Shown piece by piece: positions 47,727-57,693 of a stretch of 64,000 nt of DNA. Position 1 is the first letter of the stretch, and each line of letters opens with the position of its first letter. Position numbers and translations under genes: made by a program. The DNA comes from Fomitopsis serialis (Eukaryota; Basidiomycota; Agaricomycetes; Polyporales; Fomitopsidaceae), in assembly GCF_022376445.1 (NCBI RefSeq), contig NW_025954966.1, positions 620,001 to 684,000 of the forward strand. The letters are read 5' to 3'. Under the pieces are notes generated by a model, which searched no databases, was not told the DNA's origin, and saw only the letters and a list, made by a program, of their open reading frames with translations.

Positions 47727-49603
47727 TACCTAACACATCGCCGAAGGCCGTCGCAGGGGTCAGGATCCCGCCCTCCTGTGCCATCCGCGGCAGCTTGTCC
47801 TTCTCCAGAACAATCGCGAGCGCAGACTCCGGGATCATCCTTTGCGTTCCGGCAGTGTGCGGACCCGTGGCCTGACAGAAATGTGCGACATACGGGCGGA
47901 AAGGAGGTAGCCAGGGTCACCCTGCCCACGCATAACGGTCCTGATGGGCACCTCTGGGATTCCTGGTGCATGCACCGACCGGGAGTGGTTTTTAATCTGG
48001 AAGAAGCCTATCTTCATCTTCCTGCGGACATGCGGCTTCAGTCGATATGTGCAATGAACGACGCACTCTTCTGATGGGCCCGGCGGGGTCGCCAAATGCT
48101 TCAAGAACCATATTACCTGCAGAAGAAGGCTGTGAGCCAGCTGCGAGGTATTACTAATCCAAGCTGGTGACACCCTACCGGAGGAGCCAACACTACCAAC
48201 ACCATTAGTATTGCGGATGCTCAGCTCGCGTTTGTGACGCTCAACCAGCCCAGCACACCCCGCGCGGGCCACTGCTCCAGATCTTCGACGCCTTCGCCGC
48301 GGCAGCGGTGACATTCAGTCCCTAGGAACGCTGCACGATCACACGGTTGCTTGGAGCCATGAAGAAGTACATCGCAACGCGGTTGGGCACTGCGAACGGC
48401 ACCTCGTACCACAACATGTCCTTCACGCCCGACTTGCCGATCGCTGCGCCCGGCACCAGCCCGGTGTCAGCTCGTTCATTGCGGCACGGGAGGAAAAGCA
48501 GGCGCACCGGGTCCGAGAGCATAATCGGCCTGCACCTCTTGCAGCTTCTCGATCGGCACGTTCTCTGCGATCGCCATCATGGAAGCTAGGGTACCACCGG
48601 AGAATCCACCGTTCGCGCGGTAGACCGTAAGCGACGGTCCGAGAGATGTGCGTGGACATAAGGTGGCTTTGAGGGTTTTGTTGGCAACGTAGACGACGAG
48701 CTCCGCGGGCACTGAGTCGAACCCACAGGAAGGGACGAGGAGCACGCTGGCTTTGGTATCCACATAGCCGTACCTGCGCGAAGGTCGTGAGCTCAAGCCA
48801 CTGAGACATGCTTTCGCTAGGACCCCGGTTTGGGATGTCTTCACGACGTTGGAGCCCCCAGCCCGGATCCGGTCATGGCAATAGACACTTTGAACAGTGA
48901 CGACCTGCGCGTCCGCACTTCGAGATGCCCAAATTTATCCAGAGGTTTTCTCGTGCAGCTAAATGTGGACATGACCGTCGCTTCAGCGAAGCATCTCCGC
49001 ATTACCATCTCTCCAACCGAGGTCCCAGCAAATGTACTCTATTCATGGGGAACACTTACTTGAGGATCATCAGACGAATTCACGGCGTCTCTTCACATAG
49101 TTCAACGTATTGTCTTCGATGCTTCAAGCACACCCTGTAGGACGCGTCAGCGATCTATCCTCAAGCGCCCGGCCCTTTTCTCGCCTGCCCGTATCCACCG
49201 CACGGCTATTATCAATGATCACGCTCACCTCAAGACGGGCTCATCCCAGTAAATGGACGGCCCCACCGCGTTTACGACCACCTGCGCACTCTTGACCGCC
49301 TCCTCCACCTGCGCACTCTTGACCGCCTCCTCCACCTGCGCTTCGTTGGTCACATCCAGTTAGGACATAATTTTCAGTGTCGTTCAGACCCAGACCCTTC
49401 TTCAGTGCCTCGAGCTTGGCAAGTTGAGAACGTCCCGCAACACCAAAAGTGAAAGACGTGCGTTTGGGATGGTGCGCGAGGTAGTCGGGCATTAAGCGAC
49501 AGGTGAAACCTGCCGTACCAGTAGCATCAGCGTGTGAGCACTGAAGATAACATGCCGCAGGCGTACCGGTAGCACCGAAGACAACGATGTTGGTTGTCGA
49601 CAT
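47727..49603 (-). pseudogene. Saccharopine-dehydrogenase-like oxidoreductase (copy B, broken)
   Basis: Homologous to the intact gene at 9232-11278. It begins normally (MSTTNIVVFGATGTPA) and keeps VLLVPSCGFDSVP and NGGFSGGTLAS, but carries several lesions. There is a one-base insertion just after LGLNDT (near 49365). A 27-bp tandem duplication lies at 49284-49337. A net 70-bp deletion is at about 48281 relative to A 9900-9970. About 165 bp are missing at the 3' end, including the copy A stop codon. The two deletions and the insertion shift or remove coding sequence, so a full-length enzyme cannot be made. Confidence 0.85.
49284..49337 (-). repeat. 27-bp tandem duplication
   Basis: Two adjacent identical 27-bp units inside the first exon of the broken oxidoreductase. 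The corresponding part of copy A (about 10990-11020) has one unit. Confidence 0.85.
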
Positions 49604-49720
49604 TGCTATGACGGTGCCTTTGAGCTACCCGGGCCATGCAAGTCCGTATTGATACTGGCTGCCAGGCTTTCAGTCGACGAGAAGCAGCAGCGAGGGGAGG
49701 AGATGCGTGAGTCGGAGACT

Positions 49721-50193
49721 ATATGATCAATCAGTACGTTAAGGATAGGACATAACTTCCTCCCCAAGTATGATCTCGCGATGCAGTTAATGTATGGCAG
49801 TAAATGTCAACGCCAGGAAGACCTCATTTGAAACCCACACAGCCTACTCTGCCACCGTCATGCACAGTGATATCAGCAATACGGGTTTCGAACACACCCG
49901 GCGCAAGATCACGACGGATTCGTCAGCCAGTATTTGCAATCAATCGAGCACGGAAACACACCTCACTGTCTCCCGGATCCATATCCGCACTCCACGCCTT
50001 CAACTACGGCGTCACAGAACTTCGCTTTGGTGATAGCCAGCAGGTACTCTCTTAGCGACCCAAGGTGTATGCTGAAAGGCCCCGAACTTGAATGAACGTC
50101 AGATGATTAAAGTCTGTAAGAGGGCTGTACTCGATGGTTCCTACAGCACATCATGAACGAAAAAAAGCAGGCAACGAACACACTAGACTGTGA
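49721..50193. other. Intergenic, no gene recognised
   Basis: Unique DNA between duplicated segment B and the 3' end of the second GMC gene. No motif-bearing frame is present. Confidence 0.5.
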
Positions 50194-52497
50194 CTAATGA
50201 GGCCACGCGAGCTTGATCAAATCGGCTGCCCTCTCAGCCACTGCATACACGGATGCTTGCGGGTGTGCAGCAGGGATGTACGGCTTCGCAAGTATGTCAA
50301 TGGATGCACCGAAGCGAACGACTGAGTCACGAACCAGAACAGACGCGTCAACGACACGCAAGCCAATCGTGCCCTTCACAAGCAGCGACGACGTCACCAC
50401 GCCATCCTCACTCGCGTTCGACGACATCCGGGCGGTCCCGACGGGGTGCCAGATGGTGGTGGTGTAGTTCCTCACGTACACCTCGAGCTCGGCGTCGGTC
50501 TGCGCGAGGGCGAACGCCGAGTACTCCGCGATCGCGTAGTTGCGCCAAACGGGTGCTTTCACCAACTCTCGAGCGGCCTTCACAGCCTCGACCATGGTGT
50601 ACACGTCGAATGGATCCGCCAGAATACCGGGGTCGATCACGGGGTAATCGAATGGATCGTTAGAGGCAAGTACGACGGTCCCTCCTGAAAGAACGTGTCA
50701 AAGCGCGTCAGGCGTCCTCGAAACGACTCACGAGAAGCGGGCGAGACAATTGCAGTAGTCATGGACATGTAGTATCCGGTGGCAGGCTCAGGCTGAGTGA
50801 AAGACACGTAGTTGTTCTGTCGCGCGAGTCAGGGGAGCGTGAGCGAGTGTCGACAGCAATGTGAGTTGGGGCAACGTACGTGCGGCAGAATTTCGATGTG
50901 GGGAGAGGCAGGTCCCGCAGAAGGATCGGTGAAGTTCGCGAAGACCTCGGTCTCGTTCAGCAGCCTTATCCAAGCAATTTGGTTTGTACCGTCGTCGACG
51001 TACGGCCCTGTTCCAGTCGAGTTCCACTGTAAGAACAGCTCGTTCGCGAGAGAGGCGTTACGGAAGATATCGTCCCACGTAGCAGTGGAATTGACAACCC
51101 ACGGGTTTCCCAGCAGGGGATGGTCCGACAAGTTTTGGCCCACATCAGTGAGATTAACCAGGGGCGTGATGTTCACCGCCTGGAGCAGCGTAGGATCGCC
51201 GATACCACTAAGTTGCAGCAGCTGCGGAGTGCCCATGGACCCAGCGCTCAATATCACCTCCTTCTGCGCCCGAAGAGTGTACCGCGGTGCTACGGTCCCA
51301 GTTAATACTTTTCGTCCGCTTTTACTGTTATACGTACCTGTCCTGTTCTGCGCCAGTTCCACCCCTGTGAACGATAGAAGACCGGTGCCTTCATCGTATG
51401 ATATAAGCCGAGTGACTTGCGTCTCGATGAGCACATCAAGATTCGGGCGGTCAATGACAGGTTCGAGGTAGCCCGTCGCTGAACTGCTCCTCCTGCCGGA
51501 GGTCGAGACGGAGCCCTGAGACCATCCTTACCGAAACGCAGAGTAAGTCATTGTTTAGAGCGTCGATGAGGGCGGCAGCATACCTATCCCCAGAGGATAG
51601 CCAGAGTTGTAATCGATGTTGTACGGGAAGCGGTGGGGGCGCTGATGCGTCGTTTCGAAGACCAAAGGATCGAGGGGAGTAGACACCCCGGGTAGACTGA
51701 TGTGTATCGGGCCGCTCAAGCCGTGAACGACAGGATTCACTTGCCCCGCAGTGTCATGGTGATCGCTTGGAGGGACTAGACTTTCGCTCTACGATGCGCA
51801 GTCTCGGTCAGCTGCAGACTAAACAAGCCTCGGAAGACAACGTAACCTTCTTCATGTACGGCAGCATTTCGTTCCATGACCAACCGATATCTTCTGTCAC
51901 ATTGGCATAGCGATCCCAATCATCGACAGAGCCTCTCGTCCACACACAAAAGTCTGAGAGGGAGATCGCATCAGCATTCCAAGGACATGATGTATGTCGC
52001 TGTGCAAAACGACTCACTGATGGTGCTCGAGCCACCAAGGACCCGTCCCCTGGGATAGACCACAGTCCTGTTGTAGAGACCGACTTGTTCTGTCGTCGTA
52101 TAGTTCCACGTTATCGAAGTATCGGGCGAAAGTGTTGAGTCCAGGAGCGGAATTTCGTCATCTATGACCGCGCGATTGCTGCCCGCGAAGCGTCAGAACT
52201 ATTCCATGTCCATATATGCGCTGGGATCACCTCAAACCCGCTTCAATAACGAGCACGTTGAACGACGGCACCTCGCTAAGTCTGCTTGCCAGAACGTTTC
52301 CTGCAGTCCCGGCTGGAGCAAGGGCAGTGGTCCGTCAGCAAGCCGTTAGAGGCAGGTGCACGTGGCTACGAACCTCCTACGATAATAAAATCGTACTTTC
52401 TCGACGGAAGAAGCGCTGGGTTGTCATAGAGCGCACAGCGAACAATGGAAGCGTAGGTGATGGCCAGCAAGGCATGCGCAACGAGTTGGGATCGCAT
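50194..52497 (-). CDS. Secreted GMC oxidoreductase (GMC2, aryl-alcohol-oxidase-like)
   Basis: The start exon reads MRSQLVAHALLAITYASIV, a likely signal peptide, then YDNPALLPSRKYDFIIVGGS. After an intron come AGTAGNVLASRLSEVPSFNV and LVIEAG, which complete the FAD fold. Later exons give FCVWTRGSVDDWDRYANVTE, VILSAGSMGTPQLLQLSGIG (GMC signature 2), DVGQNLSDHPLLGNPWVV, NDPFDYPVIDPGILADPFDV, and the catalytic pair: His in TTTIWHPVGTARMS and His in AAHPQASVYAVAERAADL. Several NxT/S sites fit secretion. About 600 residues with no lesion. It belongs to AA3_2 aryl-alcohol-oxidase-like enzymes, which oxidise benzylic or allylic alcohols with O2 to give aldehyde and peroxide. In a metabolite cluster it could instead oxidise the product. 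The start is chosen because it gives the signal peptide. Confidence 0.87.
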
Positions 52498-53297
52498 GGC
52501 GCCGCTCGGTCACGAATGGGGAGGACTTCGATGCGTACCGTAAACGTTAACCTTATAACGCCCAGCTCGAGCGAGGTACCCAGGAACAGGCTGTCAGAGT
52601 GTAGCGAGTTCTCGTAGCAAGCACGTCGTGTCATCCCGCGTACGGTGCCCGGTGTGAGTACGGTACCTTGAAACATGTTCAGCTAACGGGTGTCGCACGC
52701 CGCTCAGCGTCCGAGGCTGCCGTGTCGTGTCGAGAGGTGCCGTATTGGCACGCTCTCAGCCCACCGCGAGTGGACCGATCGGACGCACGGGCTTTGAAGG
52801 ACACAGGCAGCCGCACACACATCATTTCCAGAGGAAGGTTCATCACGCCACGATTCTCCGGAGCAGATCCGAGGTCACGAATTTTAGGGTTTCACAGCTC
52901 CTTACCCTCTCCGGATCGCACCCGATTCAAATCCTCATAATGTGACGCTGGCCTGTCCATGTGCGGGAGAGGAGGGAATTACATCCATGTAGTTAGTAGT
53001 CACCACGCTCGAGCGCGTCGCAGTGCTTCTTGATCACTTCGCTAGGACCACAGCGCGCGGCGTGTCACCAGCTTCGCACGCCGTAGCAGCTAGTGGCGCT
53101 GTCCACTGACAGAGGGCTCAAATCGACATGAGCTATTTGAGGTACGTATCCAGGGTGCGGATGCTGATTAGGTATGGTACGCTGCACCCGAAGGCTATGC
53201 GTAGGTCTGGGTGATGCAGCAGAGAAGGTGTACAGTAGGAAGAATGTCCGTGTTACGAAACTCCCGCATCTATCATTAATGCGCTGTACGCCGCTGT
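52498..53297. other. Intergenic, no gene recognised
   Basis: Upstream DNA of GMC2 and downstream DNA of the MFS gene, both on the minus strand. No coding evidence is seen. Confidence 0.5.
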
Positions 53298-54955
53298 CTA
53301 CACCTTGGCTATCAATCTCTTGCTAAAGCGCAAACGGACGGGGAGCAAAAAAAGCGAGGACACGGTAGATATCAGGAAGGAATACACAATCAGATACTTG
53401 TATGCTTCGCGCGACTCTTGGCTAACATCCAAGTGTGCCGCAGTGGCCCCGATGATCCGCGAACCGATGGGTACCGTGAATATAGGAGGGATCACGACAG
53501 CCAAGAATTGCACGGCGACCGCTGTACCTAGCTTTTCGAGTCCTGGAGCCAGACAAGCTCAGTGACAATACAGTGCCGCCGTGCAGGGGCAGAGACGTAC
53601 CGACTATCTTCGCGGTAACCGGGACTGACAGAGCCCAAAAGACTGGACGATATCAGTGTCCCTTGATTGGTGAGGTGACGTCCGTCACTCACCTCCAGAG
53701 AAAAATCCGTAGAAGATGCCGAACACCATCATCACGCCAAGGTTCGTCGCGAAGTACCAGATGATGATACACGTCAGACCCATGCAGAAGTTGAACAGCC
53801 CGAGGATATTGATGGGCCCCGCGCGGTCGGCCAGATACCCAGCTGCAACTCGTCCGATGACCTGCGCGGCGGTGGAGACTGATATAACGCCAGAAGAGTT
53901 TGTCGCCGATATACCGATCGCGGTGCAGAAACCTATTAAAAATCAGTCGATGTTCAGACAACGAGATACGACTAAGTGTCTCACTGGGGATGAAGAACAG
54001 AGGGGTCCCGAAGCCAAAGAATTGCGTGAATGTGAACATGAGGTACAGGTTGTAACCGGGGACCTTGAAGATGCTCCAGTCGTACGCCCTGTACTGTATT
54101 CCCCGCCCGGCCGTGCGGTACCTGACGGATGCGACGCCACCAAGTCCGAAGACAAAGCAGAGGAAGCCGATGAATCGCAAAGCCCACTCGATAGACACAT
54201 GGTTGATGAGGGCTTGGATTACGGGGGACAGGATCACTGCGCCGATGCCGCTTCCAGACTAGATCAAATAGACATATTCGATGTCAGTTCAGCAAGGACT
54301 ACAGGCTATATCTTACGCTAGCGATGGACGTTGCAAGGCTGCGACGCTTTGCGAACCACTGCGAGGGCAGGCCAATGGCCGGGATGTATGCCAAGGACGA
54401 TCCGATACTTCAGGAACGCGTTCGATCAGCCCGACATGTCCACAAAATTGATTGAACGGTTACTCACCCGAATAGTATGCCTTCCGACAGAAGGAGCTCC
54501 CAGTAACTGGTTGATATGGACGCCAGCTCGAAGGCCACCGCGACGACGATGACGCCTACTGATATTGTAGCACGCATGCCAAACCGAGTCACGAGCAAGT
54601 TGGACAGCGGGCCGACAGCAAACGTGAAGCCCACTCCGCACCCGCCGACGTAGCCAATTCTGGCAAGACTCTGATCCCTGAATCTGGACGAGGGAGCGTT
54701 GACGTAGGCGTTGAGGAGAACGCCCCAAATGTTGACAATTCCGAAAGTCATGAAGCTGATGAGCCATGCGCAGGCGACGGACAACCACGCGTCGAGTCCG
54801 CCATCGGGGGGAGCGTCGACGGGCTCGGGAGGCGCGCTAGATGCAGGTTTCTCCGATGAAGGAACCTCAGTGCCTACACCGACATCCGACTCTTGGTCTG
54901 TTTTCATCACGCCTTCCTCTACCGTCTTGACCGCGGATGGCGGGTTGGTGGCCAT
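53298..54955 (-). CDS. MFS transporter, monocarboxylate permease type
   Basis: A polar N-terminus (MATNPPSAVKTVEEGVMKTD) leads to PPDGGLDAWLSVACAWLISF, the PDGG-x-AW signature of fungal monocarboxylate-permease-like proteins (Mch/MCT group of the major facilitator superfamily). Exons continue with GYVGGCGVGFTFAVGPLSNL, SSLAYIPAIGLPSQWFAKRR, GIGAVILSPVIQALINHV, FGFGTPLFFIP, VIGRVAAGYLADRAGPIN, VPVTAKIVG, GTAVAVQFLAVVIPPIFTVP and a C-terminal helix ending RLRFSKRLIAKV. About 12 helices, about 440 residues, complete. Members are plasma-membrane transporters of monocarboxylates, riboflavin or, in clusters, secondary metabolites. Export of the cluster product or uptake of an acid precursor are both possible. 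Confidence 0.86.
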
Positions 54956-57619
54956 GGGATAAGTTGAAGACCGCAGACGAGGACGGTGTAGTTTGAGAAT
55001 GGTTTGTCCGTGCCCAAGTGAGCATCTCCCAGCAGCTCCCAGTGGCCTCGTGCCACGCCGAAGCCGAGTACGCCAAAATGAATAGTAGAAGGGAAGTTCC
55101 GTCCCGTGAACTCCGTGTCAAAGCGCAGCCGAGAACATGCCAGGACCCGCTGTGTGTGGTATCGTCGTCACTTCACGGAACGGGATCTAGAGCGGACATG
55201 GTTCGGCGAATTAAGATTAAGTTACATACTTAGCAGAGTTCAAAACATGTCTTCGATAGACGCATCTGAGTCGCAGGGTGGGCCGGCGTGTTCGAGTTGA
55301 GTCTGAGTCCGGGGGCGCCACAAACGCGAAGCCCTCTGAAGACGACGAGGAGAATCTCCATTCAGTCACATCTGCAGGAGACAGCGCCGGTGATCGACAT
55401 ACCGCACACACCGCAGATGACACAACGGTCCCTGGCACAGCACCCAAACTGGTCTATCGCGTCCGTGACCCTCTTTGGTGGTCGCTCTGCTCCGCTGGCA
55501 CCTTCACTCGGTTAGCAGCAGCGTCCATAACGTTGATGCTCCTGTCAGAACATGCCGTACGTTACTGCTTCTCGTGCATAGCACCAAGAACGTGTGTGAT
55601 GGGCCGAAAGATACCAGTATGGTTCGAGATACCTAAAATGAAGTTTAGGTTTGGATGAGACAGATCGAGCTCCGGCTCTTATTGGAATGGAAGCTCGACC
55701 TGTAACGAGATAGCTCGGGCGGTCATAGTGGGTGCGGTCGCGCGGAACAGGCGGAATGAGCGAGAAAGGGCACGGGGTATGTAGACTGGTGTTGGAAAGT
55801 TCCATGGTACATAATGATACAGGCGCGGAGGAGCTACGAGTGCTGATGTAAGCATGTGGCGGGCGACCGTGAGGTTCAAGCGTTCTTCGCTCAGCGCACA
55901 TACCGCAGACTCAGCTTTCCTCCTGAGCGGTAGTGACCGTACCATGGCCGTGGTGTCATTTTCCCGGAGGTACGTGGCACTGGGGCTTTCGCGTCTGGCT
56001 TGACCGCGTCTGCCCTGACGCACGGACAGGCCCGAGACGAGTATCGTTCAACATGATCTTGCTCATTCGATGATCCTTATCACAACGTGTACTATGACGA
56101 ACGACCGACTCGAATGTATAACATTCAAGCTCAAACCTAAGTTCACTTAGCTTGAAGCTCTCGAACATGTCAAAGACATGGTCGAGGACTTCAGGACTAA
56201 GGTAACATGGTCACGCGATGTAAAAACTCACCCGGGCTGAATGCAGTGTGCGGTGGGGACGAAAGAACAATTACAACGATATATATGCAGCACTCGGCGC
56301 GTGGAATCTGAACTTTCTCTACCGCGGTGAATATCCTTGTACGATCCTAATTACCACGTCAAGGCCTGACGCGACTGTATTATGTAGGCTGTACAGACTC
56401 CGTAGCCTCGAGACATTCAAGCTCTGGCTCTGGCATTTGGATACTGGCGCCGCCGCGGACGTACGTCAAGTTTGTACTCGGCCGAGAAGCGCGGGCTGCT
56501 GAGCATACGCAAGACAAATCACCTGGACCCTAGAAGTCGGAAGAGTTGGGAAGGAAGCCGAACAACGCACTTCGCAAAAAAAAAACTCATGCGTCAATCG
56601 TCATGTTCTGCCAGTGGACGTCTCCAACTTCAAGTCTCAACTGTTCGAATTTCTGCTGCACCATTTAGCCACCGACCGACAACACGCACGGGCGCCATCG
56701 GCGTCTTGACGATGACCGGATGAACCGCTGGCAGAAGGCTCAAACTTGAGCGGCTTCTCGAGGCGCACAAGGCAACCATAACACCGGCACCGTCTGTCGG
56801 CTTCAAGTCTACTCAAGGCCGCACTGAGTCTGGTTCTCGGCGGGCTCCAGCCCCTAGCCGTCAAAGACACTTGGCTCTATGTTTAACAGTAGTATGTCCA
56901 ATTCCACATCGCTCAACTTCAATGGATGGTCGACGGCATGCGATTGGTGTCCACCTATTTCACTTGGAGTGCCACGCCCCTGACTTCTACCGATACGTGC
57001 GCAGCACTCATCATGAACCACGGGGAATAGTTCACCAGTAGCAGGTGCGTGTAACGTCATGTGCCGACGTGCCAGAGGACTATCTTATAGAAGTACGGTC
57101 GAACGCGATGTTCTTGACAACTGATGCTCCCTGCGGCGCGCCCGCGGCGGTCTCGGATCTTGTCCGAGGATACGGTGAACAGAGAACATCTGATAGAAAC
57201 TCTACAATAGATCCTAGCGTCGGCCTGTGGGCTACTTCGTTGCAAGATCCCGAATTCCGTCAGTCAAGCCTGCGCGCGATAAGCTGCACTATGCATCGTT
57301 CTTGGAGAAGCCGGGGTCAGACGTCTTGGAACGCCAATCGTGACGCGGCCAACTATCGTGTCTCAGGTATGCATGACATGGATATGCTACGTCCTTCCAG
57401 CTGCCCATGTTAACGCGTTTCGTAGAATACTAGCACCCGAACTCGGGCACAATCGCTGGTGCGCCGCGTGCAACGGGAATAATACCGGTGAACGCGGAAG
57501 TTACACATCATCGAAAGAGTTCTTACCGTGCGTTGTGCCCGTACCGAAGCTAAGTGATTTGGGCCTCTATCCTTCCTATTCTACGGTGTCACCGCTCGAA
57601 ACAGAATCATTACATCGCG
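54956..57619. other. Intergenic, no gene recognised
   Basis: About 2.7 kb. A plus-strand frame at 55278-55658 (with a short polar, acidic segment and one hydrophobic stretch) and a minus-strand frame at 55679-56023 have no recognised homology. They could be small lineage-specific genes but evidence is lacking. Confidence 0.4.
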
Positions 57620-57627
57620 TATATAAG
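57620..57627 (+). promoter_or_regulatory. TATA box of adenylate-forming gene
   Basis: TATATAAG lies about 67 bp upstream of the ATG at 57694, in CpG-rich DNA. Confidence 0.5.
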
Positions 57628-57693
57628 CCCGATAGACCGCTAGAGGTGAGTCCGTACTACCTCTGCCGTCTGGTACTGTTCCGAAGTCCGAAC

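Larger units (their letters stand above)
41803..49720 (+). repeat. Segmental duplication, copy B (about 7.9 kb)
   Basis: The partner of 5363-11392 in direct orientation, 36.4 kb away. It has about 1.99 kb (44678-46663) that copy A lacks, holding the N-terminal part and promoter of the acyltransferase. Conversely its oxidoreductase has lost pieces present in A. Homology stops on the right around the word GTCGGAGACT at 49720. Confidence 0.93.
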
